Of a stretch of 17,701 bases of DNA, positions 6,048 through 14,137 are shown one piece after another; the stretch's first letter is position 1, and each line of letters begins with the position of its first letter. The stretch is from assembly GCA_947311265.1 (NCBI GenBank), contig CAMZKQ010000041.1:1-17701 (forward strand), written 5' to 3'. Below the pieces are notes generated by a model, which did not search any database, had not been told where the DNA came from, and saw only the letters and a program-made list of their open reading frames with translations. Position numbers and translations under genes: made by a program. The stretch comes from an uncultured Chlorobiota bacterium (GTDB lineage Bacteria; Bacteroidota; Bacteroidia; Bacteroidales; JAADGE01).

Positions 6048-8684
6048 TTACACTTTTATCGAGATGGTTGCAGACATGCCTTTGCCTAGTTCGCTTTTAA
6101 TAACTGCTGTACCTCCGGCTAATTTTGCCCTTTGTATTATATTGTTTAGTCCTATTCCGGCTTTGTTGCTGTTCATTATTTTATCATAATCGAAGCCTTG
6201 CCCGTCATCGGAAAAGGTGAGTTTTATTGTGTTGTCTTTCTCGCTAAGTACGATGTTGATAGTTTCGGCTTCGCCATATTTTAGTGTGTTGTTTATCAGT
6301 TCGTTAACGGCTCTAAAAAGTTGAAGCTCTTTATCTTGGTCTAAATCGGCATTATAATCTTGTGCATCAAAATTAATTTTAATTGTTCCTATTTGATTAA
6401 TCCTATCAACAAAGTTTTCTAGCGATGTTTTTATGCCAAAGTGGGCTAAGTCGTGGGGGCGAATATTTACGGCAATTTCTTTGGCATTTTTCCCAGCTTT
6501 GTCAATAAGAGTTATGGCTTCGTTGAGCATTTTGTTCGCCCTTTCGGGGTCTGCGTTGGAGCGTTTTACGATGTTTAGGTACATTTTTACTGCGGAGAGT
6601 GTTGCTCCTAGACCGTCGTGTAAATCTTTTGCAAATCGGGAGCGTTCTTTTTCTTCGGTGGCAATAATGGTATCTAGTTTTATTTTTTCTGCCAGAATAC
6701 GTTCGGAAATATCCCGCCCAGTAGATAGTACAACTTGCTTGCCGTAGTATTCTATTAGGGTGCTGTTTATTTCTACTGGGAATATCTCCCCTGTTTTTGT
6801 TATGTTTTCTATCTCGAAAGTTACTGACTCTTTTGTCCTAAGGTTGCTGCAAAGGTTTTCTCTTTGGGGGTAAAATTGTTCGGAAATAAAAACGCCTGTA
6901 TTTAGTTTCAGAAGTTCTTCTTTTGAGTAGCCGAGCATTTTGCTTGCTGTATTATTTGCCTCAAGTATTTTCCCTCCGGGTTCGTTAATAATAATGGCAT
7001 CAATATTTTTGTCGAACAAAGTTCGGAAGTTTTTTTCGCTTAATTTGAGTGCTTCTGTGCGTTGTTCTACTAGGCTTTCTAGTTGGTTTCTGTATTTTTT
7101 AAGTTCTTTTTCGGCGGCTTTTCTCTCGGAAATATCTCTTGAAATACCCCCTACTCCAACTGGCTTGCCTTGCTTATCATATACTATATGCCCTATCACT
7201 TCGGCAGGAAAAACGTGCCCGTTTTTTTTAACGTATTCTACTTCTAAGCGGGTGTATTTTTGTTGGCGTTTATCAGTATTTTTAGCCTGTATTCTTATGG
7301 CTTCTCCAATGGCTTTTCGCATCTTTTTTAAGGCTGTTTCGGTATGGAGTTGCTCTATTTTTATGGTGTAAATCTCCAGCGGAGAGTAGCCTGTAAAATC
7401 TTTGCAGGAAGGGCTTACATAGAGTGGGTTCATTTGCATGTCCATCATCCAAATAAAATCGGTCATGTTATTGGCAAGGAGGTTGTATTTGTCGATACTC
7501 TCTTGCAGTTCTTGCAGGGTTTCGTGCTGTGAGGTGATATCGTCTAGCAGAACGAGTATGCCTTTGCTGTCCTCCCAGTCGATAAGTTGGGAGTAGGCTT
7601 TAACGTATTTTGTTTCGTTGTTTAATGTAATAATTCTAAAATTGGTAGTACTCCCTATGGCTTCGCCTCTTTTTTTTCGTTGGTAAAATTCATAGACTTC
7701 TTTTTTGTCTTCAGGGTGTACCAAATCCATAAAATACTTTGTGGCTAGTACTTCTTTTGTTGTATCTGCTATTTTGGTGAGCTTGGTATTGAAGAATACA
7801 AAGTTGTTATTTTGTAGAACAAAGATGCCTTCGTTTGCATTTTCGAGTACATGGTTAAGTTTTTGTTCGTTTTTCTTTACTTTAATTTCAGATTTTTTTA
7901 CTTGGGTAAGGTCTCTTGAAATGCCTACAATACCAAAAACCTCGTTGTCTTTATTTCGCATTATTGCCTTTGTGGTATCGAGGAACCGTTTGTTGCCGGT
8001 ATTATCTGTAAGCCACTCTTGGTACTGAAAAACTTGTTTAGTTTCAAAAACCTCCGTGTCGGAGTTAATAAATACCTCTGCTCTTTCCTTTTCAAAAAAG
8101 TCGTAATCACTTTTGCCCACTATGGCCTCTGTTGTTGTACCTAAAAAATTAGCGAAGGTTGTATTGCAACCGGTGTATTTGCTTTTTTTATCTTTATAAA
8201 AAATAAAATCTGGGATAGAGTTGATGACTGCATCTAGCTTTTTTTTACTCTTGCCAAGGGCAGTTTGTATTGTTATTCTTTCTTGCAGTTCCAGCTCCAT
8301 TATTCTGCTAGATTCAATCCTTTGCAGTTGGGTATTTACTCGGGCAATAAGTTCTTCTTCGTAGAATGGCTTGGTAACATAATCGGAGCCACCAATCTGA
8401 AAGCCTTTTACAACGCTTTCTTTTTCGGTTTTGGCAGTAAGAAATATTATGGGTATATGTTTAGTTTTATCGTCTTTTTTTAGTTGTTCACAGACCTCAA
8501 AGCCGCTCATTCCGGGCATCATAATGTCAAGTAAAATTAGCTCTGGGAGGTTATTCTGTGCAAATACTATTGCTTCTTTTCCATTTTGTGCAATACCGAT
8601 ATTAATACCGTTGGACATTAAAATATTTGCGGCAACGTTTATATTATCAACCACATCATCGACAATAAGGACTGTATGTTTCAT
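6048..8684 (-). CDS. REC-PAS(4)-HisKA_3-HATPase sensor histidine kinase
   Basis: The 878-residue protein has no signal peptide or membrane helix, so it should be cytoplasmic. In order: a receiver domain (3-118; Asp9/Asp10, phospho-acceptor Asp53 in LLDIMMPG, Thr83, Lys105), four PAS domains (about 147-262, 271-388, 396-522, 550-662; several end in a RDISER-type PAC motif), a short coiled segment (about 520-550), a HisKA_3 dimerisation domain (about 674-742; His689 in AKDLHDGLG), and a HATPase domain (about 782-878; N box NELINN with Asn794, G1 DDGQGFD, G2 GIGL at 843-846). HisKA_3 kinases normally pair with NarL-type receivers, which fits the first receiver of the downstream gene. The PAS modules probably sense a cytoplasmic or redox cue; no cofactor residue could be identified. 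An imperfect -7 box (TAAATTTA, 8708-8701) lies upstream. The N-terminal receiver makes it an unusual input-controlled kinase. Confidence 0.92.
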   Translation of the reverse strand: MKHTVLIVDDVVDNINVAANILMSNGINIGIAQNGKEAIVFAQNNLPELILLDIMMPGMSGFEVCEQLKKDDKTKHIPIIFLTAKTEKESVVKGFQIGGSDYVTKPFYEEELIARVNTQLQRIESSRIMELELQERITIQTALGKSKKKLDAVINSIPDFIFYKDKKSKYTGCNTTFANFLGTTTEAIVGKSDYDFFEKERAEVFINSDTEVFETKQVFQYQEWLTDNTGNKRFLDTTKAIMRNKDNEVFGIVGISRDLTQVKKSEIKVKKNEQKLNHVLENANEGIFVLQNNNFVFFNTKLTKIADTTKEVLATKYFMDLVHPEDKKEVYEFYQRKKRGEAIGSTTNFRIITLNNETKYVKAYSQLIDWEDSKGILVLLDDITSQHETLQELQESIDKYNLLANNMTDFIWMMDMQMNPLYVSPSCKDFTGYSPLEIYTIKIEQLHTETALKKMRKAIGEAIRIQAKNTDKRQQKYTRLEVEYVKKNGHVFPAEVIGHIVYDKQGKPVGVGGISRDISERKAAEKELKKYRNQLESLVEQRTEALKLSEKNFRTLFDKNIDAIIINEPGGKILEANNTASKMLGYSKEELLKLNTGVFISEQFYPQRENLCSNLRTKESVTFEIENITKTGEIFPVEINSTLIEYYGKQVVLSTGRDISERILAEKIKLDTIIATEEKERSRFAKDLHDGLGATLSAVKMYLNIVKRSNADPERANKMLNEAITLIDKAGKNAKEIAVNIRPHDLAHFGIKTSLENFVDRINQIGTIKINFDAQDYNADLDQDKELQLFRAVNELINNTLKYGEAETINIVLSEKDNTIKLTFSDDGQGFDYDKIMNSNKAGIGLNNIIQRAKLAGGTAVIKSELGKGMSATISIKV

Positions 8685-8744
8685 TTGATTATTTTTTCTG
8701 TAAATTTAGAAAATTAAAAGAAATAATTAGTTCGATTTTTAAAA

Positions 8745-9107
8745 TTAAATTTTGATTAGTCCATTTCTATAAAAATAAAGGGCTTGGTTTAGTATTAGCT
8801 CTATAGTTTCAGTGGGCAAATCTTGGCTTGGGTTAATCCTGAAAATTTTCATGCGAGAACGCTTGCCTTGTTCTAATACTGGGTGGTTAATTCGGTTGCC
8901 TTCTACAATGCCAATGTATGGTTCTTGTGTTTTTTTATCAGTCCATAAATAGCAAAACATTTTGCCTTTGTAGCAAAAAAATGGCATGCCATACTTCCAA
9001 GCTGGCGATATATTTTTATCTAAGGCAAGAATAAACTCTCGCAAGGCGAGCAAAGTAGCTCTTGTTGGTTCTTTCTTTGCGAAATAATAATTATCTAAAT
9101 TGTTCAT
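8745..9107 (-). CDS. DUF1801 family protein
   Basis: The 120-residue protein matches the Bacteroidetes form of the DUF1801 family: NYYFAKKEPTRATLLALREFIL at the N-terminus (quoted in part), then WKYGMPFFCYKGKMFCYLW, EPYIGIVEGNRINHP and RSRMKIFRINP, ending with TIELILNQALYFYRNG. The conserved YGMPFF and FCYLW core is typical. Members are small soluble proteins with a YdhG-like fold whose biochemical role is not established. There is no signal peptide. The gene is 60 bases upstream of the sensor kinase on the same strand, so co-transcription is possible. Between its start and the next promoter upstream lie an intrinsic terminator (9171-9210) and a small hairpin (9131-9145). Confidence 0.85.
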   Translation of the reverse strand: MNNLDNYYFAKKEPTRATLLALREFILALDKNISPAWKYGMPFFCYKGKMFCYLWTDKKTQEPYIGIVEGNRINHPVLEQGKRSRMKIFRINPSQDLPTETIELILNQALYFYRNGLIKI

Positions 9108-9130
9108 TGCTTTTTAGGTGCTAAAATCTT

Positions 9131-9145
9131 GCCAAACACTTTGGC
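9131..9145. repeat. Hairpin GCCAAA-CAC-TTTGGC upstream of the DUF1801 gene
   Basis: Two exact inverted 6-base arms flank a 3-base loop, 24 bases before the DUF1801 ATG. It may be an operator or a leader hairpin. There is no clear T-run after it on either strand. Confidence 0.3.
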
Positions 9146-9170
9146 TTTAAACAGTAGTTACAAACAGAAT

Positions 9171-9209
9171 AAAAAAAATCCGCATAGCGGTTGATGCTAT
9201 ACGGATTTT
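9171..9209 (-). terminator. Intrinsic terminator, minus strand
   Basis: Arms 9175-9188 and 9196-9209 form a 14-bp stem with a 7-base loop. The one non-Watson-Crick position (9183 with 9201) is a C-A mismatch if read from the plus strand but a G-U pair in minus-strand RNA. On the minus strand the stem is followed by eight T (9178-9171, partly in the stem). Both points show it works on the minus strand. Confidence 0.75.
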
Positions 9210-9214
9210 GAGTT

Positions 9215-9229
9215 CCCTTATATTAAGGG
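9215..9229 (-). repeat. Small hairpin CCCTTA-loop-TAAGGG
   Basis: Two exact 6-base inverted arms (9215-9220 and 9224-9229) enclose three bases. The hairpin lies between the 20-codon ORF and the terminator of the candidate small transcript and is probably part of its folding. Confidence 0.4.
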
Positions 9230-9232
9230 CAA

Positions 9233-9295
9233 TTAAAAACAGGTACTACAAATTATTCCAGTTTTTCGTATCTTAAATGCTGTTGTGCTTAGCAT
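9233..9295 (-). CDS. Possible 20-residue leader or small protein
   Basis: An ATG at 9295 opens a 20-codon frame ending in TAA (9235-9233). The predicted peptide starts MLSTTAFKIRK and ends with a CSTC motif followed by Phe. It lies inside the candidate short transcript, about 20 bases after the predicted transcription start, and stops just before the two hairpins. The upstream region is A-rich but has no clear Shine-Dalgarno site, which is normal for Bacteroidetes. The position resembles a leader peptide before an attenuator, but the amino-acid content is not that of a classic amino-acid-biosynthesis leader. At this length it could easily be chance; comparison with related genomes would decide. 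Confidence 0.25.
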   Translation of the reverse strand: MLSTTAFKIRKTGIICSTCF

Positions 9296-9321
9296 GTATT
9301 TCTAACTTTTTTATTACATTA

Positions 9322-9350
9322 CAAAGATAAAGTTATTAGATTACCTAAAC
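9322..9350 (-). promoter_or_regulatory. Promoter of the candidate small transcript
   Basis: On the minus strand TATCTTTG (9329-9322) matches TAnnTTTG exactly, with a TTTA element about 17 bases upstream in place of the TTTG box. The expected start is near 9315. Confidence 0.5.
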
Positions 9351-9433
9351 GACTAAAAAAGTGAACAAAAAGTAAACGAAAATTTTTTTATTTGCCAATT
9401 CAAATATCTTTTATTTTTTAAGTATTTTCAATC

Positions 9434-9463
9434 TTGTTTATTTGTTATAAAAAGTTAAATTTG
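9434..9463 (+). promoter_or_regulatory. Strong Bacteroidetes promoter of the TPR/PorE-like operon
   Basis: TTG (9434-9436), a 19-base spacer and TAAATTTG (9456-9463) are an exact match to the Bacteroidetes sigma-A promoter form. Transcription would start near 9470, about 58 bases before the ATG at 9528. This is the best promoter in the window and probably serves genes up to 14128 or 15262. Confidence 0.72.
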
Positions 9464-9527
9464 CATTGAACTAAAAAGAAAAGGTACAAAAATTGAAGCT
9501 AAACCTTATTTTATAAAATTAAAACCC

Positions 9528-10579
9528 ATGAGAAAAACACTATCAATCTTTTTTATTGTAACCATTACAATAGGTAGCCTTTATGCACAACCCTCGGACA
9601 GTTTAATAGTTACTGCCGAAAACCAAGAGGCACAGTTGGCTTATAATAATGGTGTAAAACTATTTTCAGCTAAAAACTATGCTGCCGCAGAAAAGAAATT
9701 TACAGAATCCATACGCTACGATGCCAATTTTGTAAGTGCCTATTTTAGCCGTGCTAATGCAAAAACACAGGTGGGCAATAAAAAAGGAGCAATAGCAGAT
9801 TTTAATAAAACAATAAGCCTTGCCCCACAAATGGGAGATGCGTATTTTGGGCGAGCATACGCTCACTTCCTTTTGGGAGATTACAAAGCGGCAAATAAAG
9901 ATTTGGATAAAGCCGAAAAAAACAATTATAAAAAAGCATCGCTAAACTATTATAGAGGTGTCATTTTTTTTCAGGACAGTAGGTATAAAAAAGCCCTCAA
10001 AGAATTTAACAAAGCCATAAGCAAAGACCTCAAATATGCTTACGCATATAATGTGACAGGGGCAGTACAAAAAGAAGATTAAACGACTTTAAAGGGGCAG
10101 AGGCAGACTATAAAAAAGCAATTCAAGTAGATAGCAAATTTGCTATCGCTCATAATAATTTAGGCAGCGTTTTAAAAAAAGAAAACAAAAATATCGAAGC
10201 CAAAAGAGCATTCTCAAAAGCCATAGAACTAGACCCTAACTACTACATGGCATACAACAACCGAGGAAGTGCTAAATACGCTAAGCAAGATTTTGACGGT
10301 GCAGTTGCCGACTTCAAAAAAGCATCGGAGCTTAAACCAAACTACGCTTTTGCACACAACAATTTAGGCACAGCCCTGTTGCGTCTGAAAAAATACAAAG
10401 AAGCCCTTGCGGCTTTCAACAAAGCCATTAGTTTAGATGCCCAATACACCACGGCCTATGCCAACCGAGCAAGTGCAAAAGAAATGCTGCACGACCTAAA
10501 AGGCGCTTGTGCCGACTGGAAAAAAGCAAAACAATTAGGCATTAAAAATCCTGAGGTTTTTATGCAAAACTGCAAATAA
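9528..10579 (+). pseudogene. Secreted TPR-repeat protein, interrupted by one frameshift
   Basis: The frame from the ATG at 9528 encodes a signal peptide (MRKTLSIFFIVTITIGSLYAQ, cut after the Ala; residue 21 included) and a series of 34-residue TPR repeats, then stops at 10082. The repeats go on without loss in another frame (NDFKGAEADYKKAI from 10082) to the TAA at 10577-10579. Together there are about nine TPR units and 350 residues. The break lies near 10077-10082 (GAAGATTAAACG). One lost base would give a 35-residue repeat and two gained bases (for example a GA duplication) a normal 34-residue one. TPR proteins of this type are periplasmic scaffolds that bind partner proteins. It is first in a likely operon with a PorE-like OmpA protein 67 bases downstream. 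The specific partner is unknown. Confidence 0.82.
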
Positions 10580-10583
10580 AAAG

Positions 10584-10603
10584 CTCTAAGACCTATTTTA
10601 GAG
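10584..10603 (+). terminator. Weak hairpin after the TPR gene
   Basis: CTCTAA and TTAGAG are 6-base inverted arms around an 8-base loop, five bases after the TPR stop, followed by TGTTTCTC rather than a clean T-run. At most it would attenuate read-through to the next gene. Confidence 0.25.
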
Positions 10604-10646
10604 TGTTTCTCTCATTAATTAAAACCAGATAAAAGATTATATACCA

Positions 10647-12706
10647 ATGAAAAAAATTATAACTAGCCTATTTATCCTCCTCATTTTTACAGGTATAGCT
10701 TCTGCCCAAGTGTACGAAGTAGAAATTAACTTTAAAGAATTTAAAATTAAAACAAAAAAGAAGGCTACAAAGAGGCAAAATCTGCAATAAAAAAAGGCAA
10801 TGGCTTTTATGAGTACAATACAAGAGGGTACTACGAAAAGGCACTTTTTCAGTACATGAAAGCCTACGAATACAATAAAGAAAATGCCGAGCTAAATTTC
10901 AAAATAGGATACTGTTACCTACACACCTTATATAAGATGAAATCCTTGAGCTTTTTGCAATCTGCTTTCGACCTAAAACCAGAAGTGAGTTTCGATATAC
11001 ATTACCGCCTTGGGCAAGCCTATCATTACAATTATATGTTCGATACTGCCATTGAGCATTACAGCAAATTTAAAAACAATGTACCCAACGAGGTATATCT
11101 TGTTTTTGCAAAAGCAGTAAATAAAAAAATTAAAGAATGTAAATATGGAGCTGAATTTCAAATGGACGTTAAAAACGTAATGGTGCAAAATATTGCCGAG
11201 CTAAACACCGCTTTTGGCGACTACTCCCCACTAATTACTGCCGATGAAGATGTACTTATTTTTACCTCCCGAAGAGAAGGAAGCAGCTTCGGAGAAATAT
11301 CAAAACAAGATGGGCAGTATTTTGAAGATATATACATATCCACCAAAAGAAATGGCACTTGGCAAACCCCCAGAAACATAGGCAAACCACTAAACACAAA
11401 AGGACATGATGCCACCGTTGGGCTTTCTGCCGATGGGCAAAAGTTATTTATTTACCGAGATTTGGATATTTATTACAGCGAGCTAGAAGGCAACACATGG
11501 TCAAAACCCCGAAGAATGCCACGAACAATAAGCTCAAAAGACTATGCTGAAAATTCAGCCTGCTTTTCTACCGACGAAAAAACAATCTACTTTGTAAGAG
11601 GAAAAACCGCCGACCCAAAAACCTCAAACGGCGATATATACTATAGCAAGCTAGTAAACGGAAAATGGCAAAAAGCAAAAAAACTCGGCGGAAGAACCCT
11701 AAATACACCCTACGACGAAGACGGTGTTTTCCTTCACCCAGACGGGCGAACATTATATTTTAGCTCCAAAGGGCATAACTCCATGGGTGGCTATGATATT
11801 TTCTCTTCCACTTTGGACGACCACGGAAACTGGTCTAAGCCAGTAAATATGGGTATTCCCGTAAATTCACCCGACGATGATATTTACTTCGTAATGGCTG
11901 CCGATGGCAGAACGGGCTATTACTCATCAGTAAAACCTAGCGGACGTGGTGCAACCGATTTGTATAAAATGGTCTTTGTAAAACTAGACAAGCCACTTTT
12001 TATAGATACCGAAGACAATTTAATAGCCTGCCTAGAAAAACCAGTAAGCGAAGCCAGTGTTGGCGAAGTGGTTGAAATTAAGAAAAATTACCTAACCATT
12101 GTAAAAGGCACAATTACCGATGCCGTTACAAAAGAAAAGCTAAAATCGAAAATTGAAATATCGGATAACGACACAGGAAAAAAATTATTAACCCTATACT
12201 CTAATCAATTAACAGGCAAGTATTTAACAGCACTTGCTTCTGGTAAAAACTACGGCATGGCAGTAACTACAGATGGTTATTTATTCCACTCCGAAAATTT
12301 TAATATCCCCAAAAAAGCAGAATACCAAGAAATTACAATAGATATTGAACTTTATAAACTAAAAAAAGGCTCTAAAGTAGTCCTTAAAAACATCTCTTTT
12401 GATACCGGAAAATACATACTAAAGCCAGCCTCTAACGTAGAATTAAATCGCCTAACTAAAATTTTAGAAGAAAACCCACAGATACGCATCGAAATATCAG
12501 GACATACCGACTCTCAAGGCAATTACAATGGCAATGTAACACTATCTAAAAACAGAGCATCGGCAGTAGTAAGTTACCTTATAAGGCAAGGCATCAGCAA
12601 AAGTAGGCTAACCTCTAGAGGGGCTTCTTGGGACGAGCCAATTGATACTAACAAAACAAAAGCTGGGCGAGCAAATAACCGCCGAGTAGAGTTTAAAATC
12701 CTTTAA
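10647..12706 (+). pseudogene. PorE-like TPR/PD40/OmpA-family protein, interrupted by one frameshift
   Basis: The ATG at 10647 begins a signal peptide (MKKIITSLFILLIFTGIASA), but that frame stops at 10786-10788. From about 10757 the protein continues in another frame (EGYKEAKSAIKKGNGFYEY) to 12706. The break is in six A (10754-10759); seven would join the parts into about 686 residues. Domains by corrected numbering: TPR-like region (about 45-165), PD40 beta-propeller repeats (about 190-450, e.g. DYSPLITADEDVLIFTSRR and YFSSKGHNSMGGYDIF), carboxypeptidase-regulatory-like domain (about 483-570), and an OmpA C-terminal domain (about 575-686, ISGHTDSQGNYN, SKNRASAVVSYL, GRANNRRVEF) that binds peptidoglycan. 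This order is that of PorE, a periplasmic T9SS component, but the many Bacteroidetes paralogues have varied roles, and no lipobox Cys is present here, unlike lipoprotein PorE. It probably anchors an envelope complex with the neighbouring TPR protein. Confidence 0.85.
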
Positions 12707-12717
12707 AACACCATATC

Positions 12718-14128
12718 ATGAAAAAAAAATATTATAGTAATTATTGCAATATTATTATCAGTATCAACACTTGTTGCACAGCAACAAATCCCTAACGGGG
12801 ATTTTGAATTGTGGGACAATAGTACGACTGCAACAGGTTGGAACTCAGTATCTTTAGGGGCATTTCCTACTGCCGTTCAGCTAGATAACGGCGAACAGCA
12901 ATCGGGAAATTATGCTGCTAAAATTACATCAGGCAGCTTCTTTGGGCAAGGCTACCCGGGCATGATGACTTATGGCGAGATTGATTTTATAAACTTCTCC
13001 ATTTCTGGTGGAGTGCCATTTACCGACCGCCCAACAAGTATAAGTGCACAGCTAAAATATTTCCCTGCAAATGGCGACTCTATGATGATGCTTGCCTACT
13101 TTACCAAGTGGAATGTAAGCACCCAGCACTCCGACACCATCGGGGCAACCGCCTACATTGGGGGAGACCAAATCCCAGAATACACCAAAATAAACTACCC
13201 TATTTTTTACCTTTCGGAAGAAAATCCGGACACGGTAAATATTCTGTTTTTAGCCTCGGATTTATCCATAGAAGCCGGGAGCACACTCTATATTGATAGT
13301 GTGGCGATGGAATATGGCGTGCAAGTATTGCCTACATTTGCTTTGCCAGCAACTGCCCGCTCGGTAACTGGATTTACTGCCAACTGGCTACCACTGCTTA
13401 CCGCAGATAGCTTCGCTATAGATGTAGCATACGATGAGGCATTTACTAACTTTGTACCCAATTACGAAAATGCAAATGCAGGCACCGGATTTAATATGCA
13501 AATAACTGTACCACAATCCACTAACCCGCTCTACTACCGAGTACGAGCCCTCTATCCGGGCAACGAAGTGAGCCTAAACTCTAATACAATTGAGGCTGCA
13601 TTACCATACCCAACCACCAGCTTACAAGCATCAGACACTACACACAATAGCTTTATTGCCCACTGGAACCCAGTAGATGCAGTATCGAGCTACAGCATAG
13701 ATGTTTCCCAATTTGCTGATTTTAACTCATTTGAAGCCAGTTATCATAATTTTGATGTAGGCAATGTTACCGAATTTTTAGTTACAGGACTGGCAAGCAA
13801 CACAGAATATTTTTACCGCATAAGCGCCAATTATGGCATCGAACGCAGCGAGCCGTCTAACGTTATTTCTGTAATTACAGACATTGCAACAAGTACAACT
13901 GAGCTAGAAAAAAATAGCCCTCAAATATTTACTCACGAAAATAAAATTACAATCCGCTTTGCGGAAGGGCAAAATGCAACAGTAGAAATATTTAATATGC
14001 TAGGGCAAAATATAGCCACTCAATTCTCTGGAAAACAGACTACTGTACCAGTTCCAACCAAAGGAATTTATATCGTAAAAGTAAGCACCGGGAATAAGGT
14101 ATTCGCTAAAAAAGTACTGGTAAAATAA
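12718..14128 (+). pseudogene. PCMD/fibronectin-type protein with T9SS sorting signal, frameshifted in its signal peptide
   Basis: The ATG at 12718 is followed by nine A (12721-12729). With eight A the frame reads MKKNIIVIIAILLSVSTLVA, a typical signal peptide, and runs into QQIPNGDFELWDN and on to the TAA at 14128, about 469 residues. As written, translation from this ATG stops early (TAA at 12793-12795). The first part (about 24-200) resembles a PCMD-type domain (PNGDFELW at the start, then YAAKITS). Two fibronectin type III-like modules follow (about 200-290 and 295-385; GFTANWLPL, NSFIAHWNPV, GLASNTEYFYRI). The last ~75 residues are a T9SS type A signal (VEIFNMLGQNIAT, TKGIYIVKV, KKVLVK). 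It should be exported to the cell surface, perhaps binding carbohydrate. It lies 11 bases after the PorE-like gene and 9 before the next, so it belongs to the same operon. Confidence 0.83.
12721..12729 (+). repeat. Poly-A tract (9 A) inside the signal-peptide codons
   Basis: Nine consecutive A directly after the ATG of the PCMD cargo gene. The downstream frame needs eight (or eleven). Tracts like this vary in length by polymerase slippage, and they are also typical places for sequencing error. Confidence 0.6.
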
Positions 14129-14137
14129 CAAGAAGTT

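Larger units (their letters stand above)
9171..9320 (-). ncRNA. Candidate small RNA or attenuated leader of unknown family
   Basis: On the minus strand an exact -7 box (TATCTTTG, 9329-9322) with a TTTA element 17 bases upstream predicts a start near 9315. About 145 bases later a strong intrinsic terminator ends the unit (T-run complementary to 9171-9178). Between them lie a possible ATGCT/AGCAT hairpin (9295-9277 region), a 20-codon ORF (9295-9233) and a CCCTTA/TAAGGG hairpin (9229-9215). A promoter, a compact body and a terminator in an otherwise empty gap point to a discrete short transcript. It could be a stand-alone small RNA, a leader controlling the DUF1801 gene 64 bases further on, or a mini-gene for the small peptide. 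I could not match it to a known RNA family by eye. Confidence 0.45.
9108..9527. other. Intergenic region with a small transcript unit and a divergent promoter
   Basis: This 420-base gap lies between divergent genes (DUF1801 on minus, the TPR protein on plus). From left to right it holds a 6-bp-arm hairpin (9131-9145), a minus-strand terminator (9171-9210), a second small hairpin (9215-9229), a 20-codon minus ORF (9233-9295), a minus promoter (9322-9329 and upstream), and the strong plus promoter of the TPR operon (9434-9463). The parts are listed separately. Confidence 0.6.

Noticed and set aside
6433..8688. Several plus-strand open frames of 62-143 codons
   Set aside because: They lie opposite the sensor kinase, whose domains run unbroken through the whole span on the minus strand; their translations show no domain or credible start.
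9171..9210. Hairpin as a plus-strand terminator
   Set aside because: On the plus strand the stem has a C-A mismatch, and no plus-strand gene ends upstream of it; both the T-run and the G-U pairing fit the minus strand.
10082..10246. TPR region as two separate genes with a gap
   Set aside because: Translated in the second frame, the gap encodes further TPR repeats without interruption, so it is one gene with a frameshift.
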